Positions 50,743 to 63,726 of a stretch of DNA of 64,000 bases are shown in pieces; the first letter of the stretch is position 1; each line of letters opens with the position of its first letter. The position numbers were made by a program, and so were the translations under genes. Origin of the DNA: Brugia malayi (Eukaryota > Nematoda > Chromadorea > Rhabditida > Onchocercidae); the NCBI RefSeq assembly GCF_000002995.4, contig NW_025062477.1:2126001-2190000 (forward strand). The letters are read 5' to 3'. The notes beneath the pieces were generated by a model. It searched no databases and had not been told where the DNA came from. It worked only from the letters and a program-made list of their open reading frames with translations.

Positions 50743-50935
50743 TGCATACAAATGACAATAGGCATTGACAATTGATAGTTTGTAGGCTTTTAGGTTTTGC
50801 TATTTGTGTCACATACAAATGACAATAGGCAGTGACAATTGATAGTTTGTAGGCTTTTAGGTTTTGCTATTTGTGTCACATACAAATGACAATAGGCATT
50901 GACAATTGACGATCTGTGAGCTTTTAGGCTAATTT
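50743..50935. repeat. 68-bp tandem repeat, ~2.8 copies
   Basis: Units start with CATACAAATGACAATAGGCA near 50744, 50811 and 50879. The last copy diverges after GACAATTGAC. The short minus-strand frames here follow the period and are not taken as genes. Confidence 0.9.
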
Positions 50936-51063
50936 TTGTTCTGTAATACGTTTTAGTTGGTAGATTTTGTCTAGACCTCAATTTTAACCCATCAATTAAA
51001 ATTTTCACTTTTATCTAAATATTACTCTGAATAGAAATAAGCCTTTTTTGAAAAGCTAAAAGG

Positions 51064-51102
<39 letters not shown>

Positions 51103-53738
51103 TATATGAAAAGTATTTTGTATGAAAAGTTTTTTTTAGCATTTACTATTTTGTTTGAATAGTATTGAATTATTACATCTCTTTTAAGCAAAAAAGAAAA
51201 AAAAAAAAAAAACAAAACAAAACAATTTTTTTTCTCTTCAAAGGTTAAAAATCATTCATGAAATTGTGAGATATTTTTTTTAAGCTTTCTTGAAAAAAAA
51301 AAAAAAAATAATATTTCGTTAATATAATTAAATACCAATTTAAAAATGAATATTTTCTTTTAAACTCTTTAAAGCTTATTTTTATACAGTAATAAATTTT
51401 TGAGCAGCTAAAGTTAACTTTCAGCTTAGATTACTTTTTAATTATTTAAAAATACTGTTTAATTATTTTGACAATAACAAATAACTAAGAATAAATTTTT
51501 CTCAACATTTAAGTAAATATTGAATTCGAAAAAATTTTAATCATTTATAATTATTCATAATACTCCTCATAAATGTTAATTATTTCTAAACCTATTGTAC
51601 TTTTTTTTTTTTTTTAATTAATATGAATCATTAATTAAGACATTTTATTATTTAGGATTTTTGTTTAAAGAAATGATACAAAGAAAAAAGAAATTAAGGA
51701 ACAATTAAAAAAAAAAAAAAAATAATCAAATAATTTTCAAGTATAAATGAGTCAACAAATTAGCATAAATCATTTTTAGAGCAAATTTTGAATTTATATT
51801 CAATGGATTAGTTAGTTAAATTGATGGATTAATTATAAATGAAATGCTTTATTGTTTAATGTTCAAGGAAAATTTAATAATGATAATAATAATAATAGTA
51901 ATAATAATAATAATAATGATAATAGTAATAATAATAATGATAATAGTAATAACAATAACAATAATAATGTAATAACAGATAATAGCTATACTAATAATTG
52001 AAAGTCAGATAATTTTAAAGTTAGCTAAGGATTTAAGTTATAAGATGTTTGACAAAATTTTATCATTTAATAAAAAATGATAAACTATGAGCTTTAGGGA
52101 AAGTTAAAATTCAATGATAACCAATGTTATCATTGAATTTTATCTATTCCATAATACTAAAACTGATTAAAATGTTCTAGCTAAAACTAACTAAAAAAAT
52201 TAAAAAAAAAAAAAAATCCAATGGTACTAAAACTAATTAAAAAATAAATTATATTCATTATATCTTCTTAAATTTATTGATATGTATAATTTTTGTTTAT
52301 TACTTAATTTTATTATTTATTTTTAACATTATTAAGTATTACTTATTCACTGTCCATTGTTTTAGTTGGTTATTTAAATTGCTATAGCCCAAATTAAATT
52401 AAATTTATTCTTTTTTAAATTACTTCTTAAGTATTATTTTTTTTTGCTATTAAGTATCAAATAAATTAGTTTGTTTATTAATAACTATGAAAAAATTGTT
52501 AATTAATTTATTATAATATTTCTACAGCAAATTATTTGTTAAGTAGCCTTTCAAATATTATTTTCTTTATGCATAAATATTTTACACATAAATTTTCACC
52601 AAACTTTTTCATTTTTACTTTTTTTTTTTTTTCATATCTAACATTTTAAACTGCATATTATTTAAGCCAAAATTAACTTCCTTTTTGACTAATTTAATAA
52701 ATAATAAAAATGATATTTTATAAATTTTAAGTTTTCTTAATTTTAAATCTTCACATAAAAATTTTCTATGAGTTTCAGAAAAGTTAAATTTTTAAACTTT
52801 TTTTTTTTTTTTTTTTTTAAAAATGAATCGAAAAGTGAATGGATATGTAATAGTGAGAGAAAAAAAGGATAAATTATTTGTTGTTAAATTTTCATTTATC
52901 TGAATTATTTGAGATGAAATGATAAATAAATAAATAAAATCATAAAAATTTTGAATGAGAAAAAGATTAAAAAACAAAAAAAAAAAGAAAGAAAAATTTT
53001 TAAGCGAAATTTTATATTTAAAGTCTGAGTAAGCAGTAATAATCAAATTTTAATTTCATTAATTTTAGATGCCAGTAAAAATTGCTTTGAGTTTTTTTCT
53101 TTTTTTTTTTTAAAAGTAATTACTCATAGATAAGTTATAAGACAAGATATTTAGGTAAAATTTTATAAACATTAGTTAATTAACTTTAAGTAATGCATAT
53201 ATTAATTCATTTCGTATTTCAATACACATATCTTTATTGTACATTCCTTTTATTTAATCAAAAAGTTACCAGCAAAGTGTTATTTTATAATTATTTCATT
53301 TTTCTTTTAAAACTTATTTAAATTTTTGTGTTCATATAAAATTTATTCACAATTTCATTTGAAATTTTTAACAAATTAATTTTTTTTTTTTTCATAACAT
53401 TCAAAATTTTATACCTTCATTTGCTCAAATAAATCTTTTTCTTTCTTCCTTTTTGTTTGTTTACTTTTTTTTTTTTTTTTTGTTTTTGTTTATTTGTCTG
53501 TTTGTTACGCTAACAAATATAAATTTTGTTTGATTACTGATTTAAATAGCAAATAAATAATGAAAAGTTGAAAAAAATTAGCTTTCATTTGTACATATTT
53601 CACTCATTTTTTTTCCACTTATCATATATATTCCATTAATTGAGAGGAATGTAATTCAAATTTTTGTATGAAAAATCACTTTTTTTTTTTTTTTTTTTCA
53701 ATTCAATTCAATAATTCAATTTTCATTTTGATATTTCA

Positions 53739-56426
53739 CTACTGATCAAGTAGTGGAATTTGAACGATTTGTTTAGGTCCAGTTTGGCCAACATAAACAA
53801 TACCATCATCCGAAATTGCTAAACTGTGAGCATTTTCAATTCCCTAAAAAAAAAAAAAAAAATTTTTGTAAAAATATAAAATAAAATTAATTGCTCATCT
53901 TTTTTTCCTTTTTCTTTTAACTACATTTTAAATTTATTTTAAAAATTACCCTCATAAATGTTCTCGTTTTTCCATTATTCATATCCATCACAAATAGCTG
54001 TGATTCAATACCTTCACCATCTGATTCAGTAACACCCACCAAATAGTGCTCTACAATGATAACAATAATTTATTAAATCTCAAAATTTTTAATTTTCTTA
54101 GAAATTAACATTTTAATTTATAATAAAGTAATAATTTAAAAAATTACATTATGTAATATTTTTTTTTTATTATTTTCGTTTAATATAACATTATTTCTTC
54201 AAAATAAAAATTATTTTCCATTTCCAATACATCACTTTTTAACTCATCTATTTTTATTTTCCATTTCCAGTTCATATTATTGTTAAATCATATATTTTTA
54301 AATAGTACTTTAAATAGTGTTATTCTATTTCAAAAATATTTTTGAATAATATATTTCTAAATACTACTATTTCACTTCTAATACATTATTTTATAATACT
54401 ATCAATCAACAAAATTTACCAATACTTTCGTCTTTTTTCGAGATTTTTCGAGATTTTTTTTTTAATCTTATAAATTGATAATTTTCAAGGAAACGAAGGA
54501 GACATTAAGTGGTGAAAAAAAAAAAAAAAGAGGAAATGTTTTACTTTTTTCACGAATTGCATAAATTCGACCAACACCTTCCGCTTTAGTGATTAGCATT
54601 CCGATCGGTAAAGCTCGTTGATCATCGGTGATTCCAGCACTGAAACACTGAATTCGTTCATTTTCACGATCCGCTACGCAAATCAAATTTAAATCCTCGA
54701 TGAGAGCTATCGAATGGGGTATCGAGAATTGACTACTGGCTGCTTCACCTAATCCTGAAATTATTAACCTCAATTATTCAAAATGATAATTTAAAACAAA
54801 ATTTTCATTTCCTTCCTCATCGTTTGTCTTTATCAATTGCACATTCATTGTATTTAAATTTAAAACTTTATTTAAAAAAAAAAAACGACAAAAAAAAAAC
54901 ATATAGTAATACAAAATTAAAACTTAAATAATACTTTGTGCTTATTGATTGATTGTATTATTTAAACTTTTTGTTGTCAAAATATGACATTCATATAGTT
55001 AAAATGATTGATTCTATAATTTTAAACAACAAAAGCGAAAAAAAAAAAAACGAAGGAAATGAATGATTTTCCAATTCCTTCAAAAATTTTTTTCATTTTT
55101 TCTTTGTTTGCCAAATTTCTTCTATAATACATTTACAAATAAGACATTAGAAAAAAAAAAAACAAAAATTTATTTCACTCAAAAAAACTTATCAATTATG
55201 ATTAATCTTCTGGATCAAAAAAAAGAAGAGAAAAATAGATATTACCATTTTATTTCTCATTTTTTTTTTTTTTTTTACTAAAATTTCTTTTCATTTTTCT
55301 ATTTTTCAAAGTTTTTTGATGATTTTTACTCAAATATTTTACTAAATTCATTGTTACAATTAATCAAATTATATTATATTTTTCAATTCTATTCGTATTT
55401 TTTATACACTGAAGTATAAAATCTATTATAATAGTATCAATATTAAAAATTGTTTAACCAATATGAAAACAATAATTACATTTTATTTGGTAATCGTAAA
55501 ATTTTAATGAATTCATTACAAGCAGTTAATGACTATTATTAATTGAAGGATAATAATTAGAAAATTAATATATTTTATTTCCTATTTTCTCCATTCTATG
55601 ATTTATCATAAAGTTTTGCTTATTTTTAGTAGCAAAGAAGTAAAAATTACTAATGTTTAATGTAAATAACTGAAATAGTAGAGTTTGAATAAAGTAAGCA
55701 AAAAAATTTGTTTACAAAAGAAAAAAAAAATATTATATTTTGATTATTTCTATAATTTCTATGATAAAAAGATAACATTGATAAGGTTAAAATATTTTTT
55801 ATTTTTGTTAAAATATATCAACTAGCATACATGAATTAGTAAATAAAATATTTTTTTTTTTTTTTTTTTATAAATTCTATATTAAATTTGATAATCTTGA
55901 GAACTTGTATTTCTTCTTTTTTTTTTTCTAAATCTAATTTTTTGTGATAAAATTTATTTCTTATATTCAAATATATGTGGATATATTTTTTGATTTTATA
56001 ATAATAAATTTTCTTTAATTATTAAAATTGAGTTATTTGTATGTGTGCCATAAATCTACTAAAAAGTTTAATTAATTACGCTAATTAAATTATTAATGAG
56101 TTTATCAACATTCCAATTTTAAGTAAATTTCAAATTGTTTACTTCAAGAAACAAACCATTTGAATGACCAAATTCTGCTAACAATTTGCCATTTTCATCA
56201 AATTTCATGATTCGATTATTACAGTAACCATCAGCCACAAAGAAATGTCCATTTTGTGCTATCGCAATATCAGTTGGCTTACAAAAATGCTTCTTATCAG
56301 AACCTGGTTTCAAATGTTCACCCAATTTCATCAATAATTTAAAATTTTTGTCATATTTGAATATCTAAAAAAAAAAAAATGATCACATTTCATTCATAAT
56401 TAGCTAAAATTTGAAACAAACAATAG

Positions 56427-56457
<31 letters not shown>

Positions 56458-59079
56458 GAAAAAAAAAAAAAAAAAGAATACCGAAATGATTGTTAAATTA
56501 GAAATGATAAATTAGCTTTAAAAAAAAAAAAAAAACTGATATTTCTTGTAAAAATTTAATAATTTGAATAAATCTTACTTGATGTAATCCAACATCTGTC
56601 ACCCAAATATTATCATTGCTATCCACTGTCAACCCATGTGGCATGTAAAAGATACCTTCACCAAATTCCTTTACAATTTCACCAGAATTTGGATCAATCA
56701 CATAAATAGTTGCATTTTTTATTGGACCAAAACTTGCATTGAATTTATTGTATTTATCAAATGACCTAAAATTTATGCAAAATTATCAGAAAGATCTATT
56801 ATTATCACTGAAGTTGCATTTTATCACTTTAACAATGATTAATTATCATTCAAAAAAAAAAATTATTGTAATGCATAATATACTGTCACAATTCATTTCT
56901 TAATTACAAAACTGTAATTTCAAAAAGTTTAGATAATCTTAAAGCGATAAAATTTCTAACTTTGATATAATTATAATTCAATAACAGTAAAATTAATAGT
57001 GAAATAAAGTAAATTACTCAGAATTATAATCTTTTCTTCTAATTTTATCATTTTTATTTTTTAGATTAATTAGTTTGGGTATATTCAAAAAATCTTATTG
57101 ATGGTTTTTCTTATTGTTTGAAAAAATTAGCTGAATTCTGATTAAGCAAATAAGATAAATGAATTATTAGAAATCAAATATTATGTATCAATTATAATAT
57201 TTTAAAAACTTAAAAAAAAACGAATTTTAAATAAGAAAATCCCTGTGTTCATTCACAAATTTAAAAAAATTTAAAAAAAAAAAAAAAGAATTCACAAATT
57301 TCTTGAAGCATTTCCATCGACTATTTTAAAGGGATTCTAGCAAATTGATTGACAAAGCAGCTCCTTACGGGTAAGTCTCGAATTTACTCTAATGAATAGT
57401 TAAAAAAAAAAAAAAAAATTGTACGAATCATTTGCTTATTTCATGGATAATTTCAATTAGAAATCAACCAATGATAACATTTTTTTATCGACTCAATAAT
57501 GATAAGAAAAGAAATATTAATTAACAGTTGGCAATTTCATATTTTAATCAAAATGTTGTTATCATCAAATTAAATCATTGATTTTTTCTTTGCTTTTAAT
57601 TTTAAAGTGCTTTATTTATAAAACGATAAAAGATAATAATCACAATTCTAAACAATATTTCTTTCGCAGTAAAAAAAAAAAAATGAGTTCCAAATAATAA
57701 TTTCAATTTTTAAAAATTTACAAAATCAAGTAGCAAGAACTTCGGATTTTTTGTTGATCATAAAATTAAAATTATTTCAATTTTTTTTTTCTTTTAAAAG
57801 AAAGACTAAAGGAATTTTTGATTGCATAAAATAATGAAAATTTTATTAAAAAATTTTGAATTTTTTATTTATCAAATTATTTATTTATCTATTTGCATCA
57901 TGTTTCCTTTCGTGTTAATCAATTATATTTCCACTGGAATAGATATAACGATGTCAATTAAAGAATTAATTTGGAATGCCTAATTAAAATTTATGTTAAA
58001 ATATTATTCAGTTCATTCAATGTTTATTTATAATATTTACGAAATGTAAAATACTATTCATATGATTTAAAATATTTTTGTATAATATTTGTGAAAAATT
58101 GAATCATTAACTGATTTTATCAGAACTTCATTAATAACTAAAAATATTACCTCAAAGATTTTGTAAAATCAATTAATTGACATTTCGATGAAAGAATAAT
58201 TTATCAAAATTTTTCATGCAACATTTTTACATTTTTAATGATTTGGAAATAATTTTTATTATTGAAATTTTTTTTTTTTTTTTTTTTTTTCAGAATAAAA
58301 AAAAAAAAAAAAAATTTGTCATACCATTTGTTCCATGTTCGATCGGCTCTGTGAAATGCTAAAAGGTATCCATGCGAATTAATTCCAAGTCCTGTTACTT
58401 GCCCAATTGGTTTTGAGATTGGTAAAATATATGCCTAAAATTTTTAAACGAATAATAGAAATATATTTATCCAAAAACTAAAAGTAAAAAAAAAAAAACG
58501 ACGAAGATAATATGAAACAAAAATATATTTGATCAGAGATTTGTTAGGATTAGGATTTAAGTAATTATAAAAAATAAATAAATTTTTTAAAATTAAAAAA
58601 AAAAAAAAAATTTGATAGATATTGTTATTTTATCATAAAATTTACTAAGAGAAAATACACAAACGCATTAAAAAAAAAAATTTTATAAAATTCATTTTAA
58701 AAAAGTTTTTTTTTTTTTTTTTTTTTTAAATTAATCAAAAACAAACAAGGAACATAAACAAATGATTAATTAAAACCTTGTCATTTGTATTATCCAAATC
58801 TTCATAATATCGAAATGAAGCGATATTTTGATTATCAATATCAGCAATGTTACCACCACCACCACCACCACCACCACCAGCACCATCATCATCATCATCA
58901 TCATTATCAATATCACCATTATCATTAATTTTGTTATTTTCACCGTAAATACTCTTATAGTTATAATCAAAATCTAATTGTTGAATAGTCTGATCGATCG
59001 TTAATACCATGATAATTAGTAGCAGCAATGAATTGCTATATGAATGATAATTTCGTATCGTTATCATTGTTCCAGTCAT
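53739..59079 (-). CDS. Peptidyl-alpha-hydroxyglycine alpha-amidating lyase (PAL)
   Basis: Seven exons (transcription order): 59079-58777, 58434-58325, 56765-56579, 56364-56157, 54754-54545, 54050-53950, 53843-53739. They join in frame into 407 residues. PAL performs the second step of neuropeptide C-terminal amidation, splitting hydroxyglycine peptides into the amide and glyoxylate, in the secretory path. A signal-like stretch (residues 18-28) fits. The catalytic-core landmarks are present in order: FHR 128-130, YMPHGL 178-183, TDVGLHQ 194-200, HFCKPTD 226-232, DGYCN 245-249, IPHS 281-284, CVADRE 295-300 and IQC 304-306. Zinc-ligand histidines correspond to 181, 283 and 379. Where the rat enzyme has DMPHD at the last ligand, this protein has ENAHS. 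Residues 56-76 form an Asp-rich then poly-Gly linker. It is encoded apart from the monooxygenase, as in nematodes and insects. Confidence 0.93.
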
Positions 59080-59294
59080 AATAGCATTTCACAGGAAATA
59101 ATTTTTATAAATTTGCAGGAGAGAATTGACTGAATATCCACTGAAATCTTTCTTTTAGATTTAGTTAGAATTGGCAAGTGCTAATAATAGATGAAGAGCT
59201 GAGCCAAAAAGATCGGTTAAGAAAAATCGATTTACTTGGCCACACAAATGTAGTATGTATTTTGCTTCTGCCATTAAGCAGAGTGCTATTTTGT

Positions 59295-59302
59295 TGACGT
59301 CA
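59295..59302. promoter_or_regulatory. Full CRE palindrome TGACGTCA upstream of PAL
   Basis: An exact CREB/ATF consensus about 216 bases upstream of the PAL start codon, in a GC-rare context. Control of peptide-processing genes by cAMP/CREB is known in animals; its action here is inferred. Confidence 0.45.
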
Positions 59303-60830
59303 TCAAACTTCCATATATATATTTTTTCAATTTTTTTTCTTTTGCTTTTAAAGAGAGTAAAAGAATAAAATAAATGAGAATGTAGATTATCTATTATTCA
59401 ATTCCTCATAGGCCTTAGCTGCTGATGTAAAAGGCTTAATAATATTTAATTTGCAAAGAAAAAAAGTTTAGTTTTATTATAGCAAAATGCTTTAATCATT
59501 TTCATAACATAAATTTTCCTCAATAATAGCAGCATAAAAGTTTTAAACATTAAATTTTCTTAAACTGTTACTTTTATTGATAATTAAAATTTTGCATTAA
59601 ATTTGCAATATAATTAAGCATAGCCTTGTTCTACTGCATTATTATTTTATCTTATCGTATGCAATTAATAAATGCTTTTAATTCTTAATAACCAATGTTT
59701 AGAATTCAAATACTAAGAATAAATGATTGTCAGAATGATATGAAAGTTGATAATAATTCAGTTAATATCTATAATTATATCAAATCAATCTTAGTAAATA
59801 ATAGTTTTGCAGCAATTTGCGAGTATTCCTGAAGACAACATTAAATGAAAACAACGAAAACAAATTACTAAATGAGTTGCAAAATACTTAGGATGGAGTG
59901 AATAAATTAAACAGAGTGAAAAATGAAATATTTTTCAAGATTAAGAATTAATAAATATTTTAATTTTAGTGGTACTAAAATTTTCATCTTAAATTTTTCT
60001 CTTTCTCTCTCTCTCTCTCTCTGAAAAAAAATGAAATTCTAACCATTTTAAACGATCTAAAAATAATGCATGACTATTTAATTTTATTTAAATTTGGAAC
60101 AGAAGTACTAAAATAACTTAGACGATAGTAGCACTGATAATTATAGCTCTTTCTTTCTTCTTTTTTATTTTAATTTTTACTTCTATTTTTTTTTATTTTA
60201 ATTTTTTCACTTTTTTTTTTTATCAATTTTCTTTCCTTGTTCATTTAAAAGATTTAGAAATTGGATAAGAAAAAACTTTAACTTCTTACTACTTTAGCTT
60301 AAATTTCTATTACATTTTGATGAATAAATGTTAATGTGAACTTGGAACGAGCAACAAAAATGACAAATAAAAAAAAAATCAAATCAAGAAGAAAAGCATC
60401 GAATGATAATTTTTATTTGATTACTAAGCGATAGCTACGTTATAAAAATTATTATCTAACAGAACTTTTCATTATTCAAAAGAAAAAGTGAAAGAAAGTT
60501 ATTTTTTTATTTTTTTTAATATTTTTTCAGGTTGAAATTGATGTGTAAACTTTGACTTTACAATTAATCAAATTAAATTAATCAATACTTTTATTTAATT
60601 AAATTCATTACAGTGTTTAAGAGCTAACAAAATGTTTTACACTGAGATTTCAGTATTTGAAATTTTAACTTAACTTTTGAGTAGAACAATCCATTTTCAT
60701 TATACTTTTTTTTTTTTTTATTGTTTAGAATTTGCATCAGAATTTCTCTTTGCAATTATATTATTATTAGTCTCTTCCAATTATATCTGTAAATACACCA
60801 ATCCACCAATATTGACGAGAATAATTATAT

Positions 60831-61085
60831 TACTTTAATTAAGTTATAATTTATTATTATTATTACTTTAATTAGGTTATAATTTGTTATTATTATTACT
60901 TTAATTAGGTTACAATTTATTATTATTGTTATTATTACTTTAATTAAGATTTATTATTGTTATTATTACTTTAATTAAGTTATAATTTATTATTGTTATT
61001 ATTACTTTAATTAAGTTATAATTTATTATTGTTATTATTACTTTAATTAAGTTATAATTTATTATTGTTATCATTTATCACTGTT
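60831..61085. repeat. ~36-bp tandem array, about seven copies
   Basis: The unit contains TTACTTTAATTAAGTTATAA followed by TTTATTATTGTTATTA. Copy length varies through the ATT tract. It grades into simple ATT repeats up to about 61250. Confidence 0.85.
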
Positions 61086-62735
61086 ATTATTAATTCTTCT
61101 GTGATTATTATTAGTAAGAATAATGATAGTAAGAATTATTATTGCCATTATTTATTCATCATTATTATTACTAATTACTGTTTATTATTATTACTAATAT
61201 TATTATTATCACTATTATTACTGTTATTACTACTATTACTATTATTAATATAGATGATATCTTTCATCAAAACATTCTTTTATATTTCTACTTCTTTTTT
61301 TATTATTTACTAATTATTTTTTTTGTCTTTTTTTAAACTAATTACTTTATTTTTTTGATTTGTATAACCATTTATTTATATTTACTACTTTACAAATATA
61401 TGCAATGAAAGATAATGTCATCATAAACGATTTTTAAATTATTTAAAATCTTTAAAGATAAAAAAAAAAAGTCGTTAAGATTGAAAAAATAAAGAAGCTT
61501 TTAAAAAAAAATAAAACAAAATAATTAAGATGCAACGAACATCTTCAAAAAAAAAGATTAATTTTAATTGATTATTTATTTTAATTAACAAAAATGATTA
61601 CATCGAAATAAATATTTGTTAATCCAATAAATCATCTTCAACAATTTCTCAAATACAACAAAGTAAATTAATTAGTATTAGCAGCTTATAACAGATTTAT
61701 CATCACAATATAAAAGTTAGTAAAATACAAAAATAAATATAAAACTATATAAATATGAAATTAAATAATAACAATAATATATTCCAATTTCTTAATCAAA
61801 TTAAATTAGATAAATTAGAAATTTAATTACTGAATTAAATCATTAGCATCATTTAATAAAATGCAATGCAAAATTCTTTAATGAACATAAATTTAAGCAA
61901 TATAATTTAAACTCAAACCAAATTGCTATCAAACTTATCTATCATTTTTCAATGTTTTCTTTTTTTCCTACATTTCAGTGCTATTTTCCAAACTTTCTAC
62001 AACTCTCTCACATATCTTTTCTTCCTTCAATTAATCGCATCCATCCTTTTACCTCAAATATTTTCAATGAGTTCGAAGCATTGGGTTAAGAAATCAGTTT
62101 TAACGGGACAGTAAGAGGGCCACAAACAATCTGTGAAATTACATTACTCCTTGTAAAAAATGACGAATCATCTGCTCTGGTGCTTTTTTTTTTTTTTCGC
62201 GGAGTTGCGGGGTTTAAATTGTGTGACTGTTGGAATTCATGAATTAGTGACTATCAGAAATATTTTTTTATTAGATTGGTAGAGAATAAAGTTAGTCAGA
62301 GTTATCAGGACATATTATCTGCTGGTGTTCACTGATTTTTACGAGAATACTGTCATTTTTTGAAAAAAAAAAAAAAAAAAAAACGTGTAAAGCTTTATTA
62401 TCGAGACTTATTACCAGGATGAAAATTTGTGCAAGCAAACACTTTGAAATCCTTCTTTTTTTTTTTTTTTTTTAATTTGTAATGCGAGTTTTTTTTTCCA
62501 AATCTTTCTTCTTTGATAGTTGGAAAAGTTTGCTCTTGAAACTTGGAATAGCGGGATATATCGCAATAAAAATGTTAAATTCAAGCTACTAAAGTTTGCA
62601 TTTAATTAAAATTCTCTCCAGTTGAACTGTATTTCATTCTGTTTTCACAACGATTTTCTATATGTATAAGCTAAGTGAGGTTTTTCTTTTTTTTTTTTTT
62701 GGAAAAAACATTATTTCAAATTATTATGTTTTCAG

Positions 62736-62818
62736 GAAAGTTCAGCATCATTTCTTAGCAAACTGAGTGATATAGCAACTGAGTCCAAAGAGGTGTCTAT
62801 AGACTGAGGTACCCGGAA
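62736..62818 (+). other. 5' untranslated exon of ARP3
   Basis: Starts after a TTTTCAG acceptor (AG at 62734-62735) and runs into the ATG at 62819. The acceptor may join an upstream leader exon or a spliced leader. Confidence 0.45.
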
Positions 62819-63726
62819 ATGGCTGCTGGACGATTACCGGCTTGCGTCATTGATAATGGAACTGGGTTAGCATTTACTCATTATTAAATTTCTTTTTTAA
62901 CTCATGATTTTAGGTTCCTTTATTTTGAACTTCGGTTAATTGAGTTTAAATTTGTTCATTTTCTCATTTTCTAATTGTACATATTCTTCACAAATTGCTA
63001 CTTTATTTTAATACTGGACATCAACTTCGATTGAAATTATGCGATAATACATGTTGGAATGCTCGGAACATTTAAAGATTCTCATTGAAATAACAGAAAA
63101 ATTAAACTAATAAAGACCAGCTGGTGCATCTTATAATTAATGGTAATTTCAGGTATACAAAACTTGGTTATGCAGGAAATTCTGAACCGCAGTTTATTAT
63201 CCCCTCAGGCTAGCAGTTTTTTTTTTGTGAAGATTACAGAAAAGGAAAAATTGAAATTAAGATACTATTTTATATTCCTCGCCTATAGCCAATTTCGACC
63301 TTAGAATATAATTTTATCGCTTTGCAGCAATAGCAGTACGAGAGAAGGTGGGTTCTCAGTCATCAACACTACGCTGGAATATAAATACTAGTTCACGAAT
63401 TGAAGATCTTGACTTCTACATTGGTGATGAAGCGCTTTCACCGAGTGCTGCTAATTATGCCGTTAAAGTATTTTTTTTTTTTCAAGATAGTTTAATTTGA
63501 AAATACGATTATTTTATGTAAGCAGTGATGGTTTATTCATTTTTTATCCAATTTAGGAAAGGAATATACTCATTTGATTACTGACGTTTACTTACTTATT
63601 TCTCCCTTAATTTAGTACCCAATTCGTCATGGAATTGTGGAAGATTGGGATTTAATGGAACGATTTTGGGAACAATGTATTTTCAAGTATCTACGAGCTG
63701 AACCGGAAGATCATTATTTTTTATTG
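62819..63726 (+). CDS. arx-1: Actin-related protein 3 (ARP3), 5' part; continues past the window
   Basis: Four exons are visible: 62819-62865, 63153-63208, 63328-63467, 63616-63726. They encode the first 118 residues. ARP3 is a core subunit of the Arp2/3 complex that nucleates branched actin filaments in the cytosol. The actin-fold nucleotide loop is at residues 8-24 (ACVIDNGTG then YTKLGYAG). [38 protein letters not shown] and [14 protein letters not shown] all match ARP3 rather than actin or ARP2. Intron 2 has a GC donor (exon end TCAG, then GCTAGC); reading through would give a stop two codons later, and splicing there restores the frame. About 300 more residues are expected beyond the right edge. 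The symbol follows the C. elegans orthologue. Confidence 0.95.

Larger units (their letters stand above)
44432..53738. other. 9.3-kb gene-poor stretch with tandem arrays
   Basis: Homology to the ZIP A flank continues to about 44680. Beyond it there are AT-rich DNA, a GA tract (about 45236-45266), tandem arrays listed separately, a GA microsatellite at about 51069-51098 and AAT-type repeats at about 51878-51970. No exon-like islands with splice sites were found on either strand. Confidence 0.55.
59080..62735. other. Intergenic region between PAL and ARP3, divergently transcribed
   Basis: Both promoters must lie here. Contents are AT-rich DNA, the CRE-like site near PAL, a repeat array at 60831-61085, and a small GC-richer patch near 62195-62230 (TTCGCGGAGTTGCGGGG) about 600 bp before ARP3. 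No other gene was seen; the frame at 61923-62114 has no recognisable content. Confidence 0.5.

Noticed and set aside
50636..51008. Overlapping 60- and 72-codon minus-strand frames with repeated peptides
   Set aside because: The repetition comes from the 68-bp tandem repeat; no family resemblance.
56119..56156. Extension of PAL exon 4 to a GTAAAC donor (adding GLFLE)
   Set aside because: That donor leaves the wrong phase for the next exon. The GTTTGT donor at 56156 gives the conserved joined sequence and the correct frame.
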